Assembly (NCBI GenBank): GCA_027023665.1
Contig: JALVUY010000064.1
Location: 1 to 15,487 of the forward strand
Reading direction: 5' to 3'
DNA from: Methanocaldococcaceae archaeon
Lineage (GTDB): Archaea; AGJL01; Methanococci; Methanococcales; Methanocaldococcaceae
DNA: 15,487 bases
Part shown: positions 6,770 through 14,605 of the stretch, piece after piece
Layout of the letters: each line of letters begins with the position of its first letter
Numbering within the stretch: position 1 is the stretch's first letter
Position numbers and translations under genes: made by a program
The notes under the pieces: model-generated
The model's input: the letters and a program-made list of their open reading frames with translations, nothing else
Databases searched by the model: none
What the model was told of the DNA's origin: nothing

Positions 6770-9250
6770 ATGTCCTTAAGTGAGGCAGACACAAGAGAAA
6801 AATTAGTCATTCCAAAATTAGAACGGGTGGGATGGAGAGAAGAAAATATAATTAGAGAATATAAAATAAAAAACGATAGGTTTTATGTAAAGGGGGAGGG
6901 ATACGAAATAATAAAATCACCAAATAAATTTGCAGACATTGTTTTAAAAGTTAATAATGTTATAGTTGGAGTTATAGAGGTAAAAAAGGAAGACATTCCT
7001 GCAGAGAAGGGGCTTTCCCAAGCGATTGACTACGCAAAAAGATTAGATGTCCCAATAGCCTATGCAACAAATGGAAGGGAAATAATAATTTACGATAGAA
7101 GAATCCCAAAAACGGAAAGGGTTGATAACTTTCTATCTCCAAAAGAAATCTACCAAATATACAAAGAGTGGAAAGGATTAGAAAACAAAAACTTATCCCC
7201 CTTAGAATATCCCTACTATTTAGACCCAAATAAAAAATTAAGAAGTTATCAGGAAACGGCTATAAAAAGAGTCATAGAGGCAATGCTAAAAGGACAAAAA
7301 AGAATCTTATTAACAATGGCTACAGGAACTGGAAAAACCTTCACATCCTTTCAAATTGTTTGGAAGTTAATAAAAAGCGGATTTATTTCAAGGGTTTTAT
7401 TTTTAACAGATAGGGTATTTTTAAGAGACCAGGCGTATGATGCCTATGAACCATTTAAAGATGCAAGATTTAAAATAATTTCCAAAAATTTTAATAAGAA
7501 TAGACAAATTTACTTTGCAACATATCAAACACTCTACACTGACGATTTTTATAAGCAAATACCTAATGATTTTTTTGATTTAATCATTATAGACGAGTGC
7601 CACAGGTCAAGATATGGAAACTGGGGGGAGATAGTAGAGCATTTTAAAGATGCATATCATTTAGGAATGACTGCTACACCAAGAAGGGAAGATAACATTG
7701 ATGTTTATGAATACTTTGGAGAACCAGTATTTGAATACTCAATGGCACAGGCGATAGAAGACGGTTATCTCGTTCCCTATAAAATATACAAAATCTTAAC
7801 AAATGTGGATATTGAAGGAGTAAATATTTCTCAGGCAGAAGAGATAATTTATGATGATGAAATACAACCAGAAGAGTTAAAGGATATTTATCTACCTTCT
7901 GAATTTGAAAGAAAAATTTGCCTACCAGATAGGACAAGAAAAATGTGTGAAAAACTCTTAGATGTTCTTAAAAAAACTGGAGAAGAAGCAAAAACTATAA
8001 TCTTTTGTGTAGATACTGAGCATGCAGAAATGGTAAAAGATATTTTAAATGAACTCACGAACAATGAAGAATTTGCAACAAAAATAGTTTATGAGGATAA
8101 AGATGACTTAGAAAAATTTAGAGACAGTGAGAGGAAATATCCATTAGTAGCAACAACAGTAGATTTATTATCAACGGGAATAGACATTCCACATGTTAAA
8201 AACATTGTTTTTATGAGATATATAAGTTCAAGAGTACTTTTTAAACAAATTATTGGAAGAGGGTCAAGATTAGCAAATAATAAAGGATTTTTTAGAATAA
8301 TTGATTTTACAAATGCTACAAGGTTAATAGACGAATGGGACATTCCAAAACCTCCAAAATTGAAAGTTGAAGAGATTCCAAAAGAACCTTATGATAAAGT
8401 GATAAAGGGTTATGTAATAGACAAAGAAACCAAAGAACCAGTGTTTGATGCAAGAGTAAAAATAAAAATTGGAAGGTTTGAAAAAGAAACCTACACGGAC
8501 AAATATGGATACTTTGAATTAAAAGAATTGCCGTCAAATCCATTATTAAATTTAGTTATTTCAAAGGATAACTACACCCCACTAAAAAGAAAGGTAAATC
8601 CAAACAATAAGAATGATGCAGAATGTTATATATTTGAAATAAAACCAATAAATAGAAAACCAAGAAAAATAATAGTAAAGGGAATTCCTGTTGAAATAGC
8701 AGAAGAGATAGAGATTGAACTTGACGGGAACAGTATATCATTTGCAGAATATAAAAAATATGCAAGAGATAATATTATAAAAGAAATTCACACATTAGAA
8801 GACTTAAAAAATGTTTGGGTAAATGACAAAAAAAGAAAGGAGTTTTTAAACAAACTCAGAAAGAAAAATATCGACATAGAATTTATAAGGGAACTTGAGA
8901 GCATGGATGATGTGGATAGTTTCGATATTATTGCTCATCTCGTATTCGATGCACCATTATTGACAAGAAATGATAGAGTAAATTACTTCATAAATAAGCA
9001 TCTTTATAAGATAAGCAAATATGGGGAGGATATTAAAGATATAGTTCTTTCAATGCTTGAGAAGTATAAAAGAGGAGGTATAGAAAACATATCTCCAAAA
9101 GTATTATTAACAGGAGATATGAAGAAAAAAGATGCCTTAAAAAAATTAAAAGAAAAAATAGGAACTAAGAATATCCCAAACTTTATAGATAATATTAAGG
9201 ATTGGATATATGATAATAGAATCTATTCAAAAATAATCAGCAAAAATTAG
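6770..9250 (+). CDS. hsdR: Type I restriction-modification system, endonuclease and motor subunit HsdR
   Basis: HsdR translocates DNA using ATP and cuts unmethylated DNA at a distance from the site bound by HsdS. The 826 residues hold, in order: an N-terminal nuclease domain with D56 and E70-V-K72 of the PD-(D/E)xK fold; a superfamily 2 motor with ATGTGKT at 184-190, DECH at 275-278, MTATP at 300-304 and QIIGRGSR at 493-500; an extra beta-sandwich-like segment at about 545-626; and an EcoEI-type C-terminal domain that includes DAPLLTRNDRV. I chose the ATG at 6770 because GGGGGAT lies just before it. The ATG at 6758 has no ribosome binding site. The gene ends 10 bases before the stop of the convergent purD. 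All catalytic motifs are intact. Confidence 0.95.
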   Translation: MSLSEADTREKLVIPKLERVGWREENIIREYKIKNDRFYVKGEGYEIIKSPNKFADIVLKVNNVIVGVIEVKKEDIPAEKGLSQAIDYAKRLDVPIAYATNGREIIIYDRRIPKTERVDNFLSPKEIYQIYKEWKGLENKNLSPLEYPYYLDPNKKLRSYQETAIKRVIEAMLKGQKRILLTMATGTGKTFTSFQIVWKLIKSGFISRVLFLTDRVFLRDQAYDAYEPFKDARFKIISKNFNKNRQIYFATYQTLYTDDFYKQIPNDFFDLIIIDECHRSRYGNWGEIVEHFKDAYHLGMTATPRREDNIDVYEYFGEPVFEYSMAQAIEDGYLVPYKIYKILTNVDIEGVNISQAEEIIYDDEIQPEELKDIYLPSEFERKICLPDRTRKMCEKLLDVLKKTGEEAKTIIFCVDTEHAEMVKDILNELTNNEEFATKIVYEDKDDLEKFRDSERKYPLVATTVDLLSTGIDIPHVKNIVFMRYISSRVLFKQIIGRGSRLANNKGFFRIIDFTNATRLIDEWDIPKPPKLKVEEIPKEPYDKVIKGYVIDKETKEPVFDARVKIKIGRFEKETYTDKYGYFELKELPSNPLLNLVISKDNYTPLKRKVNPNNKNDAECYIFEIKPINRKPRKIIVKGIPVEIAEEIEIELDGNSISFAEYKKYARDNIIKEIHTLEDLKNVWVNDKKRKEFLNKLRKKNIDIEFIRELESMDDVDSFDIIAHLVFDAPLLTRNDRVNYFINKHLYKISKYGEDIKDIVLSMLEKYKRGGIENISPKVLLTGDMKKKDALKKLKEKIGTKNIPNFIDNIKDWIYDNRIYSKIISKN

Positions 9251-9260
9251 AAAATTAAAG

Positions 9261-10601
9261 TTAGAATCCTCTCAACTGTCTCATAGTTTCAATTCTCTTC
9301 TTAATTAACTCTTTTTTACCTATATCGCTTCTGTGATATACTTCTCCTTTAATATACTTTGTTGCCTCTTCTGCAATTTTTTCAGCCTTTTCAATTGTAT
9401 CAGCAACTCCTACGACAGCAACAGCTCTTGAACCTGTCATATATATAGTTCCATTTTCCTCATTAACTGATGCATAGTGTAATATTGCCCCTAACTTTTT
9501 AATTGAATCTTCATCTACTGTTATTGGTTCTCCTTTAATTGGATTATCTGGATAACCCTTAGGAACTACGTACTTACAAACAGTTGCTTTATTTTCAAAC
9601 TCAACATCTACATTTTTGAGTTTTTGATTAACTATTGCATCACAAATTTCTAAGAAGTCGTTTTTTAATATTGCCAATATATTCATTGCCTCAGGGTCTC
9701 CAAATCTTGCGTTATATTCAATAATCTTAGGCCCATCCTTAGTTAGCATAAACTGTCCATATAGAATTCCTTTGTATCCACCAACTTCTTCTTTTAATGC
9801 CTTAACAGTTTCTTCCATAATCTCTTTTGCCAATTTTACATCTTCCTCAGTCATGAATGGTAAATTATGATCTGGGCATGAGTAAGAACCCATACCTCCA
9901 GTTATACTACCTTTATCTCCCTCCAATGCATGTGGATGATCTTGAACAAATGGTGTGAATTTTATACTGTCAATATCAACAAATCCGTGCAATGTAAATT
10001 CAACTCCCTCTAATTTTTCTTCAATTAAAACTCTTCCTCCTCCTAATCCAGTCTCAAAAATCTCTTTAGCATATTTTTTTGCCTCTTCATTGTCTTTTAA
10101 TTGCTCTCCAACTACTTTAACTCCTTTTCCTCCAGTCAATCCTACAGGTTTAACAACAGCCTTTATTCCTTTTTCAGTAAGTTCATCTATAAAACTCTCT
10201 AACTCTTCTTCATACTCTTCAAAAGCTTTAAACATTAAAGAACCTTTTATATTGTATTTTTTTAATAAATTTCTCATAAATTCTTTGTTTGTTTCTATTT
10301 GAGCCGCTACTTTTTTTGGGCCAACAGTTGGAATACCCATATCTTCTAATAGGTCAACAACTCCTGCCTCTAATGGAGCTTCTGGACCTACAACTGCTAA
10401 ATCAGGATTGACTTTTTCAGCAAATGATTTAACTTCATTTAAATCAGTTTCTTTTGCTAGTTTAATTTCTTCTGATAATCTTGCAATTCCCGGGTTTTTA
10501 TTTTTCATTAAAGTGTATAATTTAACTTCATCATTCTTTTTTAGTGCGTGTGCTATAGCACTCTCTCTTGCTCCTCCTCCTATTAACAGAACTTTAACCA
10601 T
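9261..10601 (-). CDS. purD: Phosphoribosylamine-glycine ligase PurD
   Basis: PurD joins glycine to phosphoribosylamine with ATP, the second step of purine synthesis, in the cytoplasm. The 446 residues show the N-terminal motif GGGARES at 8-14 (Ser replaces the usual His), GPEAPLEAG at 72-80, the ATP-grasp glycine loop GLTGGKGV at 154-161, and the metal-binding strand [10 protein letters not shown] at 295-304. The region [13 protein letters not shown] is of the archaeal type. The length is slightly above the bacterial form of about 430. GGTGA at 10607-10611 precedes two adjacent ATGs, at 10604 and 10601. I took the second for its better spacing. It lies 40 bases after the phosphodiesterase gene, probably in the same transcript, and converges with hsdR. 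Confidence 0.96.
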   Translation of the reverse strand: MVKVLLIGGGARESAIAHALKKNDEVKLYTLMKNKNPGIARLSEEIKLAKETDLNEVKSFAEKVNPDLAVVGPEAPLEAGVVDLLEDMGIPTVGPKKVAAQIETNKEFMRNLLKKYNIKGSLMFKAFEEYEEELESFIDELTEKGIKAVVKPVGLTGGKGVKVVGEQLKDNEEAKKYAKEIFETGLGGGRVLIEEKLEGVEFTLHGFVDIDSIKFTPFVQDHPHALEGDKGSITGGMGSYSCPDHNLPFMTEEDVKLAKEIMEETVKALKEEVGGYKGILYGQFMLTKDGPKIIEYNARFGDPEAMNILAILKNDFLEICDAIVNQKLKNVDVEFENKATVCKYVVPKGYPDNPIKGEPITVDEDSIKKLGAILHYASVNEENGTIYMTGSRAVAVVGVADTIEKAEKIAEEATKYIKGEVYHRSDIGKKELIKKRIETMRQLRGF

Positions 10602-10641
10602 CATTTTCACCTATATTTTTATTTTTAATTTTTTAACTTTA

Positions 10642-11142
10642 TTATTCTATTATTATTTCTCTATATTCTTTTTTCTCTGTATCTAAAATTCCAATTGTGG
10701 CAATACCTGTTAAATATCCACAGCACTCTCCAGGATTTATAACTAAAACATTATTAACCTCCTTAAAAACTCTTTCGTGGGTATGCCCATAAATAACAAC
10801 ATCATACAAACCAGAGTTTATAGCCAAATCTAAGACAGATTTATGATGTCCATGAGTTATAAAAAATCTTAGGTCGTCAATTTCAATTGATACAAAATCA
10901 TCAATAATATTATCTTCATTAATCTCTTTTAACCATTCTTTTAATTTACATCTCTCTCCATCGTTATTTCCATAGGTGGCTATTATATTGGCATCTAAAT
11001 TTTCAAACTCCTTTATAACAAACAAACTAACAAAATCTCCACAGTGTATTACTGTCTCAACATTTTCCTTGTTAAATATCTCTATTGCCTTTCTTATGTT
11101 AGGTAGATAGTCGTGAGTATCACTCATTATTCCAATTTTCAT
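10642..11142 (-). CDS. MJ0936/YfcE-type metallophosphoesterase
   Basis: This is a small calcineurin-like phosphodiesterase of 166 residues, probably binding two metal ions in a soluble enzyme. All the expected ligands are visible: D8 and H10 in SDTH, D36 in CGDF, N59 in YGNND, H97 in THGHH, and H120 and H122 in YGHTH. It is nearly the same length as M. jannaschii MJ0936, a structurally studied Ni/Mn-dependent phosphodiesterase that acts on model substrates. The physiological substrate is unknown. The ATG at 11142 has GGGGAG upstream and overlaps the end of the DUF434 gene by 23 bases, so the two are translationally coupled. The enzyme activity class is sure. Its role next to purD is not known. 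Confidence 0.93.
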   Translation of the reverse strand: MKIGIMSDTHDYLPNIRKAIEIFNKENVETVIHCGDFVSLFVIKEFENLDANIIATYGNNDGERCKLKEWLKEINEDNIIDDFVSIEIDDLRFFITHGHHKSVLDLAINSGLYDVVIYGHTHERVFKEVNNVLVINPGECCGYLTGIATIGILDTEKKEYREIIIE

Positions 11143-11779
11143 TTTCTCCCCTTTTCTGATTTTTTAAATATTCGATAGCCTCTGCTACTAAATCCACTAT
11201 ATATTTAACATTCTTACTTTTAATTATTACACTATCTGATGTTGCCACTATTTCTTTATTTTTAAGATTATAGTCACAGTTTTTAACACAATGGGCTTCT
11301 CCAACTATATTATAATCTTTCATTTTTTCTCTAATATTTTTTGCTAACATCCCACTTTTTGACACTTGGGCATCTAAATAAATTATTGGCTTTATATCAT
11401 ACTCTTTAAGAATTTTTAATAATAACGATATTGCTTTAATGGAGTATTCGTTTATCTTATATTTACCATAAACTTTTTCAAAGTCCCTATATATATTATC
11501 ATCACACAAAACAACTTTATTTCCTTTAATTAAAGCCTCTAAACCTATAAGGACATTAAATCCATCAATATATAGTGTTTTCCCTTTTATATCAGATAAT
11601 CTTTTTAATTTACTTTTTGTTATTTTAATCTCCTCATCCGTGTGAGTAGTTCTAATAATTCTGAGTCTATCTTCTTTACTCAACTTGTAATGATTAGCAA
11701 CAAAATTTAATGCAACATCTTTTTTATATCCCCTATTTATTAAATATCTAAAATCTTCTTTAGCCTTCTCTATGCTCAT
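11120..11779 (-). CDS. DUF434 family protein
   Basis: This 219-residue protein matches the archaeal DUF434 family. The N-terminal 60 residues are helical and include SKEDRLRIIRTTHTDEEI. The rest is an alpha/beta domain with TLYIDGFNVLIGLEAL, PIIYLDAQVSKSGMLA and IVATSDSVII. The pattern of acidic residues in conserved strands (D in IDGFN, D in YLDAQ, D in ATSDS) resembles a PIN/NYN-like nuclease arrangement. This is my inference and not an established function. The ATG at 11779 has GGGGAA upstream. It overlaps the polyferredoxin gene by 20 bases and the phosphodiesterase gene by 23 bases, so all three form a compact operon. A longer frame reaching back to 11836 lies within the polyferredoxin gene and is unlikely. 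Confidence 0.85.
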   Translation of the reverse strand: MSIEKAKEDFRYLINRGYKKDVALNFVANHYKLSKEDRLRIIRTTHTDEEIKITKSKLKRLSDIKGKTLYIDGFNVLIGLEALIKGNKVVLCDDNIYRDFEKVYGKYKINEYSIKAISLLLKILKEYDIKPIIYLDAQVSKSGMLAKNIREKMKDYNIVGEAHCVKNCDYNLKNKEIVATSDSVIIKSKNVKYIVDLVAEAIEYLKNQKRGENENWNNE

Positions 11780-12386
11780 TATTTCCCCTAATTGGACAGA
11801 CTTCTTCACATTCTCTACAGAATATACAACTGTCAATATCTACCTTTATAATTAGAGAATTTACATACTCATCTGGCGTTAAAATTGCCTGTAAAGGACA
11901 TCTATCAATGCATTTTAAACATAGTTTGCATTTTTCTGGATCAATTTCTTTATTTAATACATCAATGGCTTCACAATCACATAAACCACAACTGTTACAT
12001 CTATCTTTTAAAATTACTGGTGTCTTTGGTTTTGGAATTTCTTTTTTGATTATTGGAATGGGACAAAATAATGCACATACACCACATTTCGTGCATTTAC
12101 TTTCATCTATTGTAAATCTATCTTTTATTATAGCGTTATTGGGGCATATTTCTAAGCAAGTTCCACAAACAGAGCATATTGTCTCTCTAAAATCAAATAT
12201 TTTTATAGCATTGGTCGGACATTTGCTTACACAGAGTCCACAACCAATACACTCAACTAATTGAATTGGCTTAGTTTTGGATGGCTTTGAAAATATATCC
12301 TTATTTTTATTTGATAAATAGATCATTTTAATAATATTTTTTATAATCCCTACTCCTTTTATAATCTTATAAAATTCTTCTTCCAT
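11760..12386 (-). CDS. Polyferredoxin with six iron-sulfur cluster motifs
   Basis: This 208-residue protein is expected to carry electrons in methanogen metabolism, in the cytoplasm or attached to a larger enzyme. Cysteine motifs are at C46-C56, C71-C81, C98-C108, C130-C138, C153-C163 and C187-C197. Five follow CxxCxxCxxxCP. The fourth reads CNSCGLCDC, with the last cysteine two residues after the third and no proline, so it is atypical. The first 40 residues are hydrophobic and basic with no cysteine. The ATG at 12386 has GTGAG upstream, and a GTG at 12395 lies inside that site. A TATA-like box, TATTTAAA on the plus strand at 12441-12448, would serve as promoter. The partner oxidoreductase is not in the window. 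Confidence 0.92.
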   Translation of the reverse strand: MEEEFYKIIKGVGIIKNIIKMIYLSNKNKDIFSKPSKTKPIQLVECIGCGLCVSKCPTNAIKIFDFRETICSVCGTCLEICPNNAIIKDRFTIDESKCTKCGVCALFCPIPIIKKEIPKPKTPVILKDRCNSCGLCDCEAIDVLNKEIDPEKCKLCLKCIDRCPLQAILTPDEYVNSLIIKVDIDSCIFCRECEEVCPIRGNNEHREG

Positions 12387-12465
12387 ATTACTCACATTTA
12401 AAACTTTTAAAGACTTAAAATTTAATTAAAATATTAAGAATATTTAAATTTATCAATTAATTTGT

Positions 12466-12477
12466 CTAAAATAAAAA
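12466..12477 (-). terminator. T-run terminator after tRNA-Asp
   Basis: Directly after the CCA end of tRNA-Asp the minus strand reads TTTTTTATTTTA. Oligo-T stretches on the non-template strand are the usual archaeal termination signal, so transcription of the Lys-5S-Asp unit probably ends here. Confidence 0.55.
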
Positions 12478-12478
12478 A

Positions 12479-12556
12479 TGGCGCCCTGGCCGGGATTTGA
12501 ACCCGAGTCACGGGAGTGACAGTCCCGTATGATAGGCCGGGCTACACCACCAGGGC
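12479..12556 (-). tRNA. tRNA-Asp (GTC)
   Basis: The minus strand folds as a full cloverleaf with acceptor stem GCCCTGG/CCAGGGC, discriminator G and an encoded CCA (12479-12481). The anticodon stem CGGGA/TCCCG encloses loop CTGTCAC, anticodon GTC. The T arm has GGGTTCAAATCCC. There is no intron. The acceptor stem, D-arm start and T arm are almost the same as those of the tRNA-Arg at 13978-14049. Confidence 0.95.
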
Positions 12557-12610
12557 ATAATAATGCCAAGGATAACCTAACAAAGCATTCAATAATAATG
12601 AATAAAAAGA

Positions 12611-12727
12611 GGCCGGCGGCGTCGCCCCTTTCCCGCCAGATGGCAGTACTCGGGGCATCGCTGGGGGGCTTAACTTCCGAGTTCGGAATGGGTTCGGGTG
12701 TGGCCCCCCCGCTATGACCGCCGTACC
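12611..12727 (-). rRNA. rrf: 5S ribosomal RNA
   Basis: About 117 bases on the minus strand match archaeal 5S rRNA. They contain the conserved loop segment CCATTCCGAACTCGGAAGTT and the segment GTACTGCCATCTGGCGGGAA. The terminal stem forms between TACGGCGGTC near 12725 and GACGCCGCCGGCC near 12611. A T-rich stretch follows. It stands between tRNA-Lys and tRNA-Asp, with no 16S or 23S gene in the window. The exact ends are estimated from the terminal stem. Confidence 0.95.
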
Positions 12728-12735
12728 AAATGAAA

Positions 12736-12815
<80 letters not shown>

Positions 12816-12859
12816 TTAGCCCTTAGCTCGTGTGCGTTCCAAACATATTGTATTTCTCC

Positions 12860-12879
12860 TATATATACTTTTTGGTTGA
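12860..12879 (-). promoter_or_regulatory. Promoter of the tRNA-Lys, 5S rRNA, tRNA-Asp unit
   Basis: Read on the minus strand, AACCAAAAAG is followed by TATATATA (12860-12867), about 48 bases before tRNA-Lys. The upstream box matches those of the tRNA-Thr and histone promoters at the same spacing (AACCRAAAAR then TATA). Initiation would be near 12838. Confidence 0.65.
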
Positions 12880-12900
12880 ACCTTACAAAGGTATTGAAGA

Positions 12901-12977
12901 TGGTCCGGCGGGCCGGATTTGAACCAGCGACATGCGGATCTACAGTCCGCCGTTCTACCAGGCTGAACTACCGCCGG
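12901..12977 (-). tRNA. tRNA-Tyr (GTA)
   Basis: The acceptor stem is CCGGCGG/CCGCCGG with C1-G72, the archaeal tyrosine identity pair, then discriminator A and an encoded CCA at 12901-12903. The anticodon stem GCGGA/TCCGC encloses CTGTAGA, anticodon GTA. There is no intron. As far as I can recall, the sequence is the same as the well-known M. jannaschii tRNA-Tyr. Confidence 0.95.
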
Positions 12978-12985
12978 ACACTAAG

Positions 12986-13063
12986 TGGTGGGCCTGCCCA
13001 GATTTGAACTGGGGTCTCAGGATCCCAAATCCCAAAGGATAGACCAGGCTACCCCACAGGCCC
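12986..13063 (-). tRNA. tRNA-Pro (TGG)
   Basis: The acceptor stem is GGGCCTG/CAGGCCC, with discriminator A and an encoded CCA at 12986-12988. The anticodon stem TGGGA/TCCTG includes two G-U pairs and encloses TTTGGGA, anticodon TGG. It is 8 bases from tRNA-Tyr and 12 bases from tRNA-Thr. Confidence 0.93.
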
Positions 13064-13075
13064 ACTAACAAAAAA

Positions 13076-13152
13076 TGGAGCCCCGGGGGGGATTTGAACC
13101 CCCGACCACCTGATTACAAGTCAGGCGCTCTACCAGGCTGAGCCACCGAGGC
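13076..13152 (-). tRNA. tRNA-Thr (TGT)
   Basis: The acceptor stem is GCCTCGG/CCGGGGC (one G-U pair), with discriminator T and an encoded CCA at 13076-13078. The anticodon stem CCTGA/TCAGG encloses CTTGTAA, anticodon TGT. It is the first gene of the unit Thr-Pro-Tyr. Confidence 0.95.
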
Positions 13153-13154
13153 TC

Positions 13155-13206
13155 GTTTGCAGTATTAGTTAAATTACAGAAGTTATATATAAATTTTTCG
13201 GTTATT
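13155..13206 (-). promoter_or_regulatory. Promoter of the tRNA-Thr, Pro, Tyr unit
   Basis: On the minus strand, AATAACCGAAAA is followed after one base by TTTATATA (13186-13193), and TGCAAAC at 13155-13161 marks the likely start. These match box A and box B of methanococcal stable-RNA promoters. The upstream 12 bases are identical in sequence and spacing to those of the histone promoter. Confidence 0.75.
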
Positions 13207-13246
13207 AGTGGATTTAGTTATTTATGGGTTTGATTAAATTATTAAT

Positions 13247-13939
13247 TTATAATATCATAGCTACAAATATCCCCACAATTCCCCCAACAACTGTAGCAAT
13301 TAAATTAACATGTTCATTGTTTAATATTCCCCTTCTTTCGAATAACGCCCCAACGAGACTATCTACCAAATTCCCAGAAATTCCTCCAATAGTAGAACAT
13401 AAGATAATTCTTAAATCTCCAAAAAATATATAACCAATAACTCCAATTAAAAAAGCTCCTAATATTCCAGATAACAATCCAAATATTGTTATTGCTCCAT
13501 CAGTACCTTTTTCAACGACTTCAAATGTAGTTATTAATCTTGGATTTTCATTAGATAATACTCCCAACTCTGAAGAAAAAGTGTCTGAAGTTGCAGCGGC
13601 AATTGAAGATATGTAACCAAATAATGCCCATTTAAAACTTAAAACGATTAAAATAGCAAATATTACCGGGATTAAACCATTTGCTAAAACATTCTTTAAA
13701 CTTCTACAACTTTCATATATGTTTTTATCTTTCTTTTTTTCATATCCTACTTTACTAACTATAACTCCTAATACAAAAAAAGATAATAACAAAATTAAAT
13801 ATTTAAATCCACAGAAATAAAGTAATATAAACCCCATAATAGATGAGCCTATAATTCCCTTATCGTCTAAACACTTACTTTTTTTAATAAGTAATGCCAA
13901 TACAAGTATGACAATTATGGAAACTACCAGTTTAAGCAT
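13247..13939 (-). CDS. DUF92/TMEM19 family membrane protein
   Basis: This integral membrane protein has 230 residues and about six hydrophobic segments. Conserved DUF92 blocks are present: SLKNVLANG, AAATSDTFSSELGVLS followed by PRLITTFEVVEKGTDGAIT, and GNLVDSLVGALFERRG near the C-terminus. The plant relative VTE6 is a phytyl-phosphate kinase, so a role in prenyl phosphate or isoprenoid lipid metabolism is plausible here. This is a family-level inference. The ATG at 13939 has GATGAG upstream. It follows tRNA-Arg by 38 bases on the same strand and may be read from that transcript. From memory, it corresponds to MJ0933. Confidence 0.85.
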   Translation of the reverse strand: MLKLVVSIIVILVLALLIKKSKCLDDKGIIGSSIMGFILLYFCGFKYLILLLSFFVLGVIVSKVGYEKKKDKNIYESCRSLKNVLANGLIPVIFAILIVLSFKWALFGYISSIAAATSDTFSSELGVLSNENPRLITTFEVVEKGTDGAITIFGLLSGILGAFLIGVIGYIFFGDLRIILCSTIGGISGNLVDSLVGALFERRGILNNEHVNLIATVVGGIVGIFVAMIL

Positions 13940-13977
13940 TATCTCATCATCTTTGCTTTTTACAAAAAATTAAATGA

Positions 13978-14049
13978 AGCCCTGGCCGGGATTTGAACCC
14001 GGGTCAGGGGATCCGAAGTCCCCTATGATATCCCCTACACCACCAGGGC
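13978..14049 (-). tRNA. tRNA-Arg (TCG)
   Basis: The acceptor stem is GCCCTGG/CCAGGGC with discriminator T, and the next bases are TCA, so CCA is not encoded, unlike the other five tRNAs here. The anticodon stem GGGGA/TCCCC encloses CTTCGGA, anticodon TCG, which reads CGA and perhaps other CGN codons. There is an A in the D loop, as expected for arginine. The molecule is closely similar to tRNA-Asp at 12479. Confidence 0.9.
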
Positions 14050-14057
14050 TAAGGTTT

Positions 14058-14102
14058 CAAAATCAAATATTTAATGAAAATATTTAATGAATGAAAATAT
14101 TA
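14058..14102. repeat. A+T-rich imperfect tandem repeats beside tRNA-Arg
   Basis: AAATATTTAATG occurs twice in close succession (about 14066-14090), followed by the related ATGAAAATATTAAT. The stretch lies upstream of tRNA-Arg on the minus strand, where its promoter should be, and after the histone gene. No box of the AACCRAAAAR type is seen, so tRNA-Arg may use a different promoter or be read from the histone gene. Confidence 0.4.
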
Positions 14103-14219
14103 ATTAAAGCATAAATAACAACTAAATAACAACATAACATAAAGCAAACAAAAGTTATAAAAATAACTAAAATATTAAATTATTTAATTAAAAAAATTAA
14201 AAGTAAAAATTTGAAGAAT

Positions 14220-14423
14220 TTACTGCTTTAAAGCCAACTTAATGTCTTCAACTTTAACGGTTTTTCTCTTAGCATGTTTTGCTAATTCAACAGCTTCTTT
14301 AGCGATTTCTAAAGCAATTTCTTCAACTGCCTCTGCTAAGTATTCTGCAGCAGCTCTACTTACTCTCTCTGCTCCTGCCTTCTTCAATATTCTTTCAAAT
14401 GGTGCTACTGGTAACTCTCCCAT
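14220..14423 (-). CDS. Archaeal histone
   Basis: This 67-residue histone-fold protein wraps and compacts DNA as dimers and longer multimers. It has the three helices of the HMfA/HMfB type: [19 protein letters not shown], then a long central helix, then [14 protein letters not shown]. The conserved RKT before the last strand and the G-A-E-R loop are present. It has no tail, as is usual for archaeal histones. The start ATG at 14423 has GAGGTGAT upstream with ideal spacing. A strong promoter is present upstream (14472-14492). From memory it corresponds to M. jannaschii MJ0932. Confidence 0.97.
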   Translation of the reverse strand: MGELPVAPFERILKKAGAERVSRAAAEYLAEAVEEIALEIAKEAVELAKHAKRKTVKVEDIKLALKQ

Positions 14424-14471
14424 TATATCACCTCAAAATAGATTTTCGATAAATAATGATATAAAATCCTT

Positions 14472-14492
14472 TATTTAAACTTTTCGGTTATT
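14472..14492 (-). promoter_or_regulatory. Histone gene promoter
   Basis: On the minus strand, AATAACCGAAAA (14481-14492) is followed after one base by TTTAAATA (14472-14479). The expected start is about 14450, leaving a leader of some 27 bases with GGTGAT. The upstream element is the same as in the tRNA-Thr promoter, as expected for a strongly expressed gene. Confidence 0.75.
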
Positions 14493-14560
14493 TTCATTTT
14501 TTACTGAAGGCTTTGAAAGTTTTCATATATGTTAGAGATGAGCTATTAAAAAGTAGAACC

Positions 14561-14605
14561 TTTATTTATAAAAAGAGTGGAATTAAGAATTATAATGTGA
14601 TATGT
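14561..14605 (+). promoter_or_regulatory. Promoter and ribosome binding site of minD
   Basis: TTTATTTATA at 14561-14570 is a plausible TATA box. Initiation near 14592 would leave a short leader with GTGAT at 14597-14601, 4 bases from the ATG at 14606. This position argues against the longer frame that begins at 14513, since its first codons would lie upstream of the promoter. Confidence 0.5.

Noticed and set aside
9955..10302. Plus-strand frame of 115 codons opposite purD
   Set aside because: It is antisense to a clear purD gene and has the Ser/Pro/Asn-rich composition typical of a shadow. It has no ribosome binding site.
11908..12264. Plus-strand frame of 118 codons opposite the polyferredoxin gene
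   Set aside because: It is a shadow of the cysteine-rich gene on the other strand, with His and Ser runs derived from its codons.
14513..14605. Longer N-terminus for the MinD-like protein
   Set aside because: The extra 31 codons encode no family-like sequence and overlap the likely promoter. The ATG at 14606 has a well-placed GTGAT and gives the standard MinD start.
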